Source: Ignavibacteriaceae bacterium
GTDB lineage: Bacteria > Bacteroidota > Ignavibacteria > Ignavibacteriales > Ignavibacteriaceae
Direction of reading: 5' to 3'
Assembly: GCA_025449775.1 (NCBI GenBank)
Contig: JANWIS010000003.1
Span: 1-9,912 of the forward strand
DNA length: 9,912 nt
Made by a program: the position numbers and the translations under genes. A model generated the notes under the pieces. It ran no database searches. It worked only from the letters and a program-made list of their open reading frames with translations, and was not told the DNA's origin. How positions within the stretch are numbered: position 1 is the first letter of the stretch; each line of letters begins with the position of its first letter. Shown piece by piece: positions 1-6,534 of this stretch.

Positions 1-50
1 ATTCAGAGGTTATGTTTAGATTTGTAATTGGATTCTGAATATGAAAGCAT

Positions 51-644
51 ATGAAAAGAACAGGCAAAATTGAAATCAAATCAAAGTTCAGCTTTTACCC
101 GGTTATAAAAGAAAACTGGAAACATTTCGAAAAGCTATTCGGTGAAAAAGGTGCTTGTGCAGGCTGCTGGTGTATGTATTGGAGATTGAGAAGAAAGGAT
201 TACAACAGCCTCAGAGGTGAAGGCACTAAAAGGAAGATGAAAAAACTTATCAACAATAGAAATGTACCTGGGCTAATTGCTTATGATGAAAACATACCTG
301 TAGGATGGTGTTCTGTTGGTCCAAGAGAAAATTTTCTAGTACTGGAAAATTCAAAGGTGTTGAAAAAGATTGACGATAAACCTGTATGGTCAGTGGTTTG
401 TTTTTATATCAATAAAAATTATCGGAAGAAAGGTTTAAGTGTCGAACTTCTTCAAGCAGCAAAAAAATATGTTAAGATGAATGATGGAAAAATTCTTGAA
501 GGCTATCCTGTTGAGCCAAAGTCCGGGAAAACTGCAAATGTTTTTGCATGGACGGGTTTGGCATCAGCTTTCAGGAAAGCTGGATTTAAAGAAATCATAC
601 GAAGATCCGAAACAAGACCACTTATGCGAATTTCAATTAAATAA
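51..644 (+). CDS. GNAT-family N-acetyltransferase
   Basis: This 197-residue cytoplasmic protein looks like a GCN5-related acetyltransferase, which moves an acetyl group from acetyl-CoA to an amine; the substrate cannot be read from the sequence. The acetyl-CoA binding motif A is visible as a beta strand VVCFYI (115-120) followed by YRKKGLS (124-130) and a helix with LLQAAKKY. The C-terminal part has FRKAGF (174-179) and RPLMRI (189-194), typical of one GNAT subfamily. That subfamily also carries the Cys-rich N-terminal stretch seen here, CAGCWCMYWR (36-45). The start is well fixed: in-frame stops lie at 36-38 and 42-44, ATG 51 is the first start after them, and the next Met (42) would fall inside the Cys motif. 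The Shine-Dalgarno is weak. The gene ends 23 bp before the UDP-glucose dehydrogenase gene, so the two may share a transcript. Family call is firm; function is open. Confidence 0.85.
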   Translation: MKRTGKIEIKSKFSFYPVIKENWKHFEKLFGEKGACAGCWCMYWRLRRKDYNSLRGEGTKRKMKKLINNRNVPGLIAYDENIPVGWCSVGPRENFLVLENSKVLKKIDDKPVWSVVCFYINKNYRKKGLSVELLQAAKKYVKMNDGKILEGYPVEPKSGKTANVFAWTGLASAFRKAGFKEIIRRSETRPLMRISIK

Positions 645-655
645 AATTAGAAAAC

Positions 656-661
656 CCGGAG
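656..661 (+). promoter_or_regulatory. Ribosome binding site of UGDH gene
   Basis: CCGGAG lies 6 bases before the ATG at 668, in the short gap after the acetyltransferase gene. It supports that ATG as the start. Confidence 0.55.
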
Positions 662-667
662 TGCTAA

Positions 668-2062
668 ATGGCTGACAAAAAATTTGAAAAGAACCTGCTC
701 TGCATCGGTGCCGGCTACGTTGGCGGTCCAACTATGACAATGATTGCTCATAAATGTCCGCAGTACAAAGTCACTATTGTTGATGTGCTTCCTGAAAAAA
801 TAAAAGCATGGCAGACAGATGATTTACCAATTTATGAACCGGGTTTGCTGGAATTAATTAAATTATGCAGAGGTAAAAATCTTTTCTTTTCCACAGATGT
901 TGAAACCGGAATAAAAGAAGCCGATATAATCTTCATTTCTGTTAATACTCCAACAAAAACTTTTGGAGAAGGAGCCGGTAAAAGTGCTGATCTGCAGTAC
1001 TGGGAAAAAACCGCCAGAGATATTTTACGCACAGCTGAGTCAGATAAAATTATTGTCGAGAGATCAACTCTTCCTGTTAAAACAGCCATTGCGATGGAAA
1101 GAATTTTAAGCCTGAACGAAAAAGGACTGAAGTTTGAAGTTGTTTCAAACCCGGAGTTTCTTGCTGAAGGTTCTGCAATCAAGGATCTTGAAAAACCTGA
1201 CAGAGTTTTAATTGGATCAAAAGAAAATGAAAGCGGAATTAAAGCACGAAACGAAATAGTTGAAATCTATGCCAACTGGATACCACGTGATCGTTTGATA
1301 ACAAGTAACCTTATGAGTTCAGAATTGTCAAAACTTGTTGCAAACTCATTTCTTGCACAAAGAATTTCTTCTATTAATTCAATTTCAGCTTTATGTGAAA
1401 AAGTGGATGCAGAAATAAGTGAAGTTGCTCATGCAATCGGAAAGGATTCACGGATCGGTGATAAGTTTCTTAATGCAAGTGTTGGATTTGGAGGTTCGTG
1501 TTTTAAAAAAGATATCCTAAATCTTGTCTATCTCTGTGAAACTTTCGGTTTGAATGAAGTTGCTGCTTACTGGGAAAGTATTGTTAAGATGAATGAGTAT
1601 CAAACTTCACGATTTGTTCAGACAATAAACAAAGCAATGTTCAATACACTAACAAATAAACGAATAGCTGTGTTTGGATTTGCATTTAAAGCTAACACAA
1701 GTGATACAAGGGAAACTGCAGCTCTTTATGTAACACAAAAATTAATGATGGAAAAAGCCCACGTAGTTATTTCGGATCCAAAGGCGATAAAAAATGCTAA
1801 AAATGATTTGAAGAATTACGGCGATGATATTGAGTTCCAGGAAGATCCATACAAAGCTGCCAAAAGTGCTCATGCAATTGCTTTAATAACTGAGTGGGAT
1901 CTTTATAAAACATTAGACTATACAAAAATCTATCATGAAATGGAAAAGCCTGCTTTTATTTTCGATGGCAGAAATATTCTGGATCATGAAAAATTATACA
2001 AGATTGGATTTGAGGTTTATCCGATAGGTAAAGCACCATTGATTCATTTCAAGGAAGGATGA
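668..2062 (+). CDS. UDP-glucose 6-dehydrogenase, animal-like type
   Basis: The enzyme oxidises UDP-glucose to UDP-glucuronate with two NAD+, supplying uronic acid for surface polysaccharides. The order is N-terminal NAD-binding Rossmann domain with GAGYVG (14-19), central dimerisation helix, then C-terminal UDP-binding domain. Catalytic residues are present at a constant +2 offset from human UGDH as I recall it: E163, K222, N226, C278 (in GFGGSCF) and D282. Many segments match the animal enzyme rather than the usual bacterial Ugd/TuaD type: LPIYEPGL (53-60), CRGKNLFFST (67-76), ISVNTPTKT (90-98), FLAQRISSINSISALCE (228-244), NLVYLCE (285-291) and PAFIFDGR (428-435). The 464 residues are shorter than the human 494 because the disordered C-terminal tail is missing. 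The gene follows the acetyltransferase by 23 bp and converges on pdxJ. No sugar-nucleotide or glycosyltransferase gene is adjacent. Confidence 0.96.
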   Translation: MADKKFEKNLLCIGAGYVGGPTMTMIAHKCPQYKVTIVDVLPEKIKAWQTDDLPIYEPGLLELIKLCRGKNLFFSTDVETGIKEADIIFISVNTPTKTFGEGAGKSADLQYWEKTARDILRTAESDKIIVERSTLPVKTAIAMERILSLNEKGLKFEVVSNPEFLAEGSAIKDLEKPDRVLIGSKENESGIKARNEIVEIYANWIPRDRLITSNLMSSELSKLVANSFLAQRISSINSISALCEKVDAEISEVAHAIGKDSRIGDKFLNASVGFGGSCFKKDILNLVYLCETFGLNEVAAYWESIVKMNEYQTSRFVQTINKAMFNTLTNKRIAVFGFAFKANTSDTRETAALYVTQKLMMEKAHVVISDPKAIKNAKNDLKNYGDDIEFQEDPYKAAKSAHAIALITEWDLYKTLDYTKIYHEMEKPAFIFDGRNILDHEKLYKIGFEVYPIGKAPLIHFKEG

Positions 2063-2080
2063 TTTTTAATCTGAAATAAA

Positions 2081-2794
2081 TTAAGATCTTATAAGTTTTA
2101 TCATTTCTTTTACTGCATCTTCTATCCCAATAAATACTGCTCTTGCGATAATTGAATGTCCGATACTCACTTCATCAATGTCTTCAAGCTGACGGAAAAT
2201 TTTTATATTCTGATAGTTCAAGCCATGTCCGGCATTAACTCCCAATCCTAGTTTTTTTGCATGTTTTGCTGCACCTCTTATCCGTTCAAGCTCGTCAAAC
2301 TGTTCTTCCTCTGTGAGTGCATTGGCAAAAATACCAGTGTGAATTTCTATCAAGTCTGCACCCGCTTCAATTGATGCATCAATCTGTGCTATATCCGGCT
2401 CAATAAAAATTGAAACATCAATATCAGCATTATGAAGCTCTTCAATTGTAGCCTTGATTAAAGCAGCATTATCAATAACATTTAATCCTCCTTCAGTTGT
2501 CAGTTCTTGTCGTTTTTCAGGAACAAGCGTAGCTAGTTCAGGATTAATATCACAGGCAATTTTTATTATTTCCGGAACAGCAGCCATTTCAAAATCAAGT
2601 TTTGTTGATACAAGTTCTCTTAATAATCTCACATCACGTTCATTAATATGTCTTCGGTCTTCTCTTAAATGAAAAACTATACCATCTACTCCAGCTTGTT
2701 CGGCAATAAGTGCCGCCGTAACCGGATCAGGCTGATTCTCTCCTCTTGCATTTCTCAATGTTGCGACATGATCTATGTTCAAGGCAAATCTCAT
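2081..2794 (-). CDS. pdxJ: Pyridoxine 5'-phosphate synthase
   Basis: PdxJ condenses 3-amino-2-oxopropyl phosphate with 1-deoxyxylulose 5-phosphate to make pyridoxine 5'-phosphate, the ring-closing step of DXP-dependent vitamin B6 synthesis. It is a cytoplasmic TIM barrel. The 237 residues are the normal length. Visible family motifs are NIDHVATLRNARG (6-18), FHLREDRRHI (41-50), VPEKRQE (91-97), TTEGGLN (99-105), EIHTG (150-154), NAGHGLN (187-193) and IGHSIIARA (211-219). H42, E69 and H190 correspond to the catalytic H45, E72 and H193 of the E. coli enzyme. The start is backed by a strong GAGGAAA Shine-Dalgarno that overlaps the stop codon of the upstream CPBP gene, so translation is probably coupled. 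The gene ends 18 bp from the convergent UGDH stop. No pdxA or other B6 gene is in the window. Confidence 0.97.
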   Translation of the reverse strand: MRFALNIDHVATLRNARGENQPDPVTAALIAEQAGVDGIVFHLREDRRHINERDVRLLRELVSTKLDFEMAAVPEIIKIACDINPELATLVPEKRQELTTEGGLNVIDNAALIKATIEELHNADIDVSIFIEPDIAQIDASIEAGADLIEIHTGIFANALTEEEQFDELERIRGAAKHAKKLGLGVNAGHGLNYQNIKIFRQLEDIDEVSIGHSIIARAVFIGIEDAVKEMIKLIRS

Positions 2795-2798
2795 TTTG

Positions 2799-2805
2799 TT
2801 TCCTC
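2799..2805 (-). promoter_or_regulatory. pdxJ ribosome binding site overlapping upstream stop
   Basis: On the minus strand GAGGAAA ends 4 bases before the pdxJ ATG (2794). Its first two bases are part of the TGA stop (2806-2804) of the CPBP gene, so the ribosome that ends the first protein stands on the initiation site of the second. Confidence 0.75.
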
Positions 2806-3607
2806 AAAAGATTGTATTGATAATATTGAAAACGGATTCAAATCCAACTCCATAATCATTTGTTCGATACCGAAGAGTACATATAACATCTATAGAAATC
2901 ATGACTCCCATATGAGTTAATACGCAGTAGTAAAAAGAGTTTGTCCGAAATGCTAGTATCCCTAAAGCAATTCCGCCGGCAATAGCACCAAAAGTTTCGG
3001 GTAACGGTTTTCCATTATGTAAAATTACAAAAGGAAGCATTTGAATTAACACAGAATAATAACCAAATTTTTCCTTCAATCCGAACAGCATAAATCCTCG
3101 CCACATAAACTCCCAGCTAATCATGTATAAAAACATACCGGACTCATAAATTGAAAATTTTTCCCAATTATTTCTTGAAGAAAGAAGATGAGGATACTTT
3201 GAAACAAATTCAGGTGTTGAAGAAAAAAACCAAATAGCTATGAGCATGACAAACAAAAAAATAAGAGATATGAGTAATCCTATTTTATAATCACCAAATT
3301 GTAACCCATAATCAGATAATTTTTCTTTTAGTACGAACTTTATGATAAGAAGTGTTATCAGAAAGAAAGAAATAAAATCCCCAACAAACCAATAGAGATA
3401 TTCGTATAAATAAACACCGGAATCATTTTGAAAGTAAGGGAAAAAATTAATCCTGAAAAATCTTCTAGACGTAAGGTACCACGATACAGTTTGAAGTAAA
3501 GCGACTGAAATAAATATAATTATTACTTTTTTGTCTAAACCCCGAATGATATCTGCGAGTTTTATTGACTCATCTTTGATTTTAGACAATATTTTTTCTT
3601 TGAACAT
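2804..3607 (-). CDS. CPBP-family intramembrane protease-like protein
   Basis: This integral membrane protein resembles the CPBP (Abi/Rce1-type) putative intramembrane metalloproteases. I count about seven or eight hydrophobic segments. Numbering from a TTG at 3634, clear ones lie near residues 36-54, 82-103, 118-138 and 235-252. Motif 1 reads WEFMWRG (174-180), so the first Glu of the usual EExxxR is Trp and the second, E175, remains with R179. Motif 2 is FVILH (202-206), continuing into NGKPLPE. Motif 3 begins at H241. The start is uncertain: TTG 3634 gives 276 residues and ATG 3607 gives 267. Neither has a Shine-Dalgarno. I prefer ATG, because the TTG would fall inside a possible promoter element. 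Substrate and role are unknown; in bacteria relatives act in bacteriocin immunity or protein processing. It is translationally coupled to pdxJ with a 9-bp gap. Confidence 0.8.
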   Translation of the reverse strand: MFKEKILSKIKDESIKLADIIRGLDKKVIIIFISVALLQTVSWYLTSRRFFRINFFPYFQNDSGVYLYEYLYWFVGDFISFFLITLLIIKFVLKEKLSDYGLQFGDYKIGLLISLIFLFVMLIAIWFFSSTPEFVSKYPHLLSSRNNWEKFSIYESGMFLYMISWEFMWRGFMLFGLKEKFGYYSVLIQMLPFVILHNGKPLPETFGAIAGGIALGILAFRTNSFYYCVLTHMGVMISIDVICTLRYRTNDYGVGFESVFNIINTIF

Positions 3608-3631
3608 TAGTTGGCTGAAATATGACTTTCT

Positions 3632-3639
3632 CAAATATA
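3632..3639 (-). promoter_or_regulatory. Possible promoter -7 element for CPBP-pdxJ
   Basis: On the minus strand TATATTTG fits the Bacteroidota -7 pattern TAnnTTTG. TGTG lies 19 bases upstream, three of four matches to the -33 TTTG. A start about 7 bases downstream would leave a short leader before ATG 3607. The groES promoter nearby is of the ordinary sigma-70 type, so this assignment is weak. Confidence 0.22.
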
Positions 3640-3647
3640 AATTCGAA

Positions 3648-3662
3648 TGTGATCAATTCACA
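3648..3662. promoter_or_regulatory. CRP/FNR-like palindrome
   Basis: TGTGA and TCACA are perfect inverted arms around TCAAT. The arms equal the CRP half-sites, but the spacer is 5 rather than 6. It lies upstream of the CPBP-pdxJ pair and about 43 bases upstream of the groES -35 box, so it could serve the minus-strand unit. It could also be chance. Confidence 0.25.
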
Positions 3663-3704
3663 GTGAAAAGTTAGAATTCAAGCGAAAATCCAAGAAACAA
3701 AGCC

Positions 3705-3733
3705 TTGACAAAAGTAGGAACTAACACTATTTT
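3705..3733 (+). promoter_or_regulatory. groESL promoter, sigma-70 type
   Basis: A perfect -35 box TTGACA (3705-3710) is followed after exactly 17 bases by a -10 box TATTTT (3728-3733). Transcription should start near 3740. The last two bases of the -10 box are the first two of the CIRCE operator, which fits repression by blocking RNA polymerase. Confidence 0.8.
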
Positions 3734-3758
3734 AGCACTCACGTTTTAAGAGTGCTAA
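3732..3758. promoter_or_regulatory. CIRCE operator (HrcA binding site)
   Basis: TTAGCACTC (3732-3740), nine spacer bases, then GAGTGCTAA (3750-3758) is an exact match to the CIRCE inverted repeat. CIRCE is bound by the repressor HrcA, whose activity depends on GroEL, giving feedback control of heat-shock chaperones. It lies across the -10 box and the expected transcription start, 42 bases before the groES ATG. hrcA itself is not in the window. Confidence 0.96.
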
Positions 3759-3789
3759 TCCAAGACTAATCAACTTAACAATCAAAAAT

Positions 3790-3794
3790 AGGAG
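3790..3794 (+). promoter_or_regulatory. groES ribosome binding site
   Basis: AGGAG lies 6 bases before the ATG at 3801, the strongest Shine-Dalgarno in the operon. Confidence 0.8.
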
Positions 3795-3800
3795 CAAAAT

Positions 3801-4097
3801 ATGGCTAAATTAAAACTTAATCCCTTAGGTGACAGGGTTGTTGTTCAACCGGCTGAGGCTGAAGAAAAAACCAAAGGAGGTATTATCCTCCCAGATACAG
3901 CAAAAGAAAAGCCTGTTGAAGGAACTATTGTAGCCACTGGTCCGGGCAAGGTTGCCGAAAGTGGTGAATTAGTAAAGATGACAGTAAAAGTTGGCGATAA
4001 AGTTCTTTACGGAAAATATAGTGGAACTGAAGTAACAATCGAAGGTGAAGAGTACCTGATTATGCGAGAGAGTGATATCTTCGCAATTGTCCCATAA
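3801..4097 (+). CDS. groES: Co-chaperonin GroES (Cpn10)
   Basis: GroES forms the heptameric lid that closes the GroEL folding chamber in the cytoplasm. The 98 residues are the usual length. The family pattern is clear: LNPLGDRVVV near the N-terminus (6-15), then the mobile loop with KTKGGIILPDTAKEKP (23-38), which contacts GroEL through its hydrophobic IIL, then GTIVATGPG and VKVGDKVLYGKYSGTEV, and ending EEYLIMRESDIFAIV. It sits directly behind a sigma-70 promoter with a CIRCE operator and 39 bp before groEL, so it is the first gene of an HrcA-regulated heat-shock operon. Nothing is missing or unusual in the protein. Confidence 0.98.
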   Translation: MAKLKLNPLGDRVVVQPAEAEEKTKGGIILPDTAKEKPVEGTIVATGPGKVAESGELVKMTVKVGDKVLYGKYSGTEVTIEGEEYLIMRESDIFAIVP

Positions 4098-4122
4098 ACA
4101 AATCATTTAATTGTAAATAAAT

Positions 4123-4127
4123 AAAGG
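4123..4127 (+). promoter_or_regulatory. groEL ribosome binding site
   Basis: AAAGG stands 9 bases before the ATG at 4137. It is weaker than the groES site. No separate promoter or hairpin is evident in the 39-bp gap, in line with one transcript. Confidence 0.55.
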
Positions 4128-4136
4128 TAAATAATT

Positions 4137-5765
4137 ATGGCTAAATTAATTGAATATAACACTGATGCACGAAGCGGTTTAAAAGCAGGAGTTGATAAAC
4201 TTGCTGATGCAGTTAAAGTTACACTTGGTCCTAAAGGAAGAAATGTAATACTCGAGAAAAAATTTGGTGCACCAACAGTTACCAAGGATGGAGTTACTGT
4301 TGCCAAAGAAATAGAACTTGAAAACCCAGTTGAAAATATGGGTGCACAAATGGTCCGTGAAGTTGCATCAAAAACAAGCGATGTAGCAGGTGATGGAACT
4401 ACAACAGCAACTGTTCTTGCGCAGGCAATTTATCGCGAAGGTTTAAAAAATGTTACGGCAGGTGCAAACCCGATGGATTTGAAAAGAGGAATTCATCTAG
4501 CAGTTACTAAAGTGGTTGATTTCTTAAAATCAATTAGTAAAGATGTTGAAGGCAGAAATGAAATTGCACAAGTCGGAGCAATTTCAGCAAATAATGATAA
4601 ATCGATTGGAGATTTAATTGCAGACGCTATGGAGAAAGTCGGTAAAGATGGAGTAATTACTGTTGAAGAAGCAAAAGGTACTGAGACATCATTGGAAGTT
4701 GTTGAAGGAATGCAGTTCGATCGAGGTTATCTCTCACCTTATTTTGTAACCGATGCAGAATCAATGGAAGCAAATCTTGATGACCCAATGATATTAATTC
4801 ACGATAAGAAAATTTCTGCCATGAAGGACCTTCTGCCTATTCTTGAAAAAGTAGCACAGCAAGGCAGAGCTATGTTGATTATAGCTGAAGACCTCGAGGG
4901 TGAGGCATTAGCTACATTAGTTGTAAACAAAATTCGCGGTACATTAAAAGTAGCCGCTGTTAAAGCCCCCGGATTTGGTGACAGAAGAAAAGCTATGCTT
5001 GAAGATATTGCAACCATAACAAACGGAACAGTAATATCTGAAGAGCAAGGATTCAAATTAGAAAACGCAACAATTTCCTATTTAGGTACTGCTAAAAAAG
5101 TAGTTATTGATAAAGACAATACTACAATAGTTGAAGGCGCTGGAAAGACTGATGAAATCAAGAAAAGAATAAATGAAATCAAAGCACAAATTGATAAGAC
5201 AACATCTGACTATGATAAAGAAAAACTGCAGGAAAGATTAGCAAAACTCTCAGGTGGAGTTGCAGTTTTAAAAATTGGAGCCTCCACTGAAGTTGAAATG
5301 AAAGAGAAAAAATCACGTGTCGAAGATGCACTTCACGCAACTCGTGCTGCAGTTGAAGAAGGAATAGTAGCTGGCGGTGGTGTAGCTTTGGTAAGAGCAA
5401 TAAGTGTTCTTGAAAAAATAGAAGGTGAAAATCTCGATCAAACTACCGGTGTTAAGATTGTTCAAAAAGCACTTGAAGAACCATTAAAACAGATAGTAAA
5501 TAATGCTGGACTGGAAGGTTCTGTAGTGCTGCAAAAAGTAAAAGAAGGTAAAGATGATTTTGGGTTTAATGCTCAGAGTGAAAAATATGAGAACCTTATT
5601 AAAGCTGGTGTTATCGATCCTACTAAAGTAACAAGAACAGCTTTAGAAAATGCTGCTTCAGTAGCTTCACTTCTTGTTACAACAGAAGCTGTAGTTTATG
5701 AGAAGAAAGAGAAAGAAGCTCCAATGCCTGCGATGCCTCATGGCGGTATGGGTGATATGTATTAA
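4137..5765 (+). CDS. groEL: Chaperonin GroEL (Cpn60)
   Basis: GroEL is the ATP-driven double-ring chaperonin that folds proteins inside a cage capped by GroES. The 542 residues are normal length. The equatorial ATP site shows TLGPKGRN (29-36) and GDGTTTAT (85-92) with D86. D397 in RVEDALHATRAAVEEG is the residue expected to drive ATP hydrolysis. The chaperonin signature is AAVEEGIVAGGG (404-415). The apical domain spans roughly 190-375. The C-terminal tail is short, with one HGGMGDMY (535-542) rather than several GGM repeats. The second gene of the CIRCE-controlled operon, it is followed by a strong terminator. Its first 13 bases are identical to those of groES. A single complete copy is seen here; other copies elsewhere cannot be excluded. 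Confidence 0.99.
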   Translation: MAKLIEYNTDARSGLKAGVDKLADAVKVTLGPKGRNVILEKKFGAPTVTKDGVTVAKEIELENPVENMGAQMVREVASKTSDVAGDGTTTATVLAQAIYREGLKNVTAGANPMDLKRGIHLAVTKVVDFLKSISKDVEGRNEIAQVGAISANNDKSIGDLIADAMEKVGKDGVITVEEAKGTETSLEVVEGMQFDRGYLSPYFVTDAESMEANLDDPMILIHDKKISAMKDLLPILEKVAQQGRAMLIIAEDLEGEALATLVVNKIRGTLKVAAVKAPGFGDRRKAMLEDIATITNGTVISEEQGFKLENATISYLGTAKKVVIDKDNTTIVEGAGKTDEIKKRINEIKAQIDKTTSDYDKEKLQERLAKLSGGVAVLKIGASTEVEMKEKKSRVEDALHATRAAVEEGIVAGGGVALVRAISVLEKIEGENLDQTTGVKIVQKALEEPLKQIVNNAGLEGSVVLQKVKEGKDDFGFNAQSEKYENLIKAGVIDPTKVTRTALENAASVASLLVTTEAVVYEKKEKEAPMPAMPHGGMGDMY

Positions 5766-5787
5766 TAGATCAGTAATTTAAAACTAA

Positions 5788-5816
5788 AGGCAGGTAATTT
5801 ACCTGCCTCTTTTATT
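5788..5816. terminator. Terminator of groESL, probably bidirectional
   Basis: GGCAGGT (5789-5795) pairs with ACCTGCC (5801-5807) around AATTT, and A5788-T5808 extends the stem. On the plus strand it is followed by CTTTTATTTT; on the minus strand by TTTAGTTTT. It starts 22 bases after the groEL stop and lies 35 bases beyond the stop of the convergent phosphatase gene, so it can end both transcripts. Confidence 0.88.
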
Positions 5817-5842
5817 TTAAAACCTAACTTCAAATGTTACAG

Positions 5843-6532
5843 TTATTTTATATCAACCGGGTCAGTAGATTCAGATATTGTATCAACAATTGTGTTTTCA
5901 TTTATTATCACCGCACTTAATTTGTTTCCTGAACAAGCTGCTGTATCAATATATACAACATCGCTGTCAGAGTCATAATAGATTTCTTCAAACCTTGTGT
6001 GTCCCACAACTTGTAACTTTCCCAAATTAATGAGTTTATCACGGGTCCATAAAATTCCATGCTCACTGTTCAAATCATTTTCAATTAAGTCAGAAAGTTT
6101 ATTTTTATCTAATAGTGGTTTCTTGCCAAGTTTTCTTGAGTAGTAATTGGATATCCCGGCATGAGAAATGAAACAATCTGTCAGATCAAGAATAAGAGGT
6201 GCTTTGATAATATGATTCAGATGCTTATTCATTTCATTAAAGCGATTGCTGTATGAATCCAATGTAGTTTCTGAGCCATTATATATCCACGATCTTCCTA
6301 AAGGACTTGAAGGATTTTTAATGAAGTAGTAAAACATATAATCATGATTTCCCGGAGTAAAAGTTATCCTGTTTTTCCTAACAAATTCTACTACTTCGAA
6401 ACTAAATTTACCTCTGTCGACAAGATCTCCAACACAACAAACCTGTACATTTGGATATTTATCTAAAATATTAGAATAAAGCTTCTTGAGTGTATGAAAA
6501 CAACCGTGAATATCGCCGATTATTGCAACCAT
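5843..6532 (-). CDS. PPP-family metallophosphatase (Ser/Thr phosphatase or Ap4A hydrolase-like)
   Basis: This 229-residue soluble protein has the full two-metal calcineurin-like PPP signature: GDIHG (6-10), GDLVDRG (35-41), GNHD (61-64), SHAG (123-126) and VVGHTR (175-180). D7, H9, D36, N62, H124 and H178 are the expected metal ligands; H63 and R40 are expected to act in catalysis and phosphate binding. The length and motifs fit bacterial PrpA/lambda-phosphatase-type protein phosphatases. ApaH-type diadenosine tetraphosphate hydrolases share these motifs, so the substrate stays open. The sequence IDTAAC (195-200) occurs at the usual place after the last ligand. The ATG lies 2 bp after the TAA of the CoA-transferase gene with no Shine-Dalgarno of its own, so it is probably translated by reinitiation from that gene. 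No partner kinase is visible nearby. Confidence 0.9.
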   Translation of the reverse strand: MVAIIGDIHGCFHTLKKLYSNILDKYPNVQVCCVGDLVDRGKFSFEVVEFVRKNRITFTPGNHDYMFYYFIKNPSSPLGRSWIYNGSETTLDSYSNRFNEMNKHLNHIIKAPLILDLTDCFISHAGISNYYSRKLGKKPLLDKNKLSDLIENDLNSEHGILWTRDKLINLGKLQVVGHTRFEEIYYDSDSDVVYIDTAACSGNKLSAVIINENTIVDTISESTDPVDIK

Positions 6533-6534
6533 AA

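Noticed and set aside
1..38. End of an upstream gene at the left edge
   Set aside because: Short plus frames end at 19, 27 and 38, but none is long enough to support a coding call.
481..675. Open frame on the plus strand over the end of the acetyltransferase
   Set aside because: It overlaps the acetyltransferase in another frame and runs into the UGDH start; its translation has no family features.
832..1182. Minus-strand open frame inside the UGDH gene
   Set aside because: It lies wholly within a strongly identified gene on the other strand and looks like an antisense shadow.
2063..2100. Terminator between UGDH and pdxJ (palindrome AAGATCTT at 2093-2100)
   Set aside because: The palindrome is short, AT-rich, inside the pdxJ coding end and lacks a T-run; the 18-bp gap has no real hairpin.
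2454..2920. Plus-strand open frames over pdxJ and the CPBP gene
   Set aside because: They are antisense to two recognisable proteins and have no ribosome binding site or recognisable motif.
3608..3634. TTG at 3634 as start of the CPBP protein
   Set aside because: No Shine-Dalgarno precedes it and it coincides with a possible promoter element; ATG 3607 is preferred, though not proven.
4799..5400. Minus-strand open frames inside groEL
   Set aside because: GroEL is certain here; the antisense frames are low-complexity by-products of its codon use.
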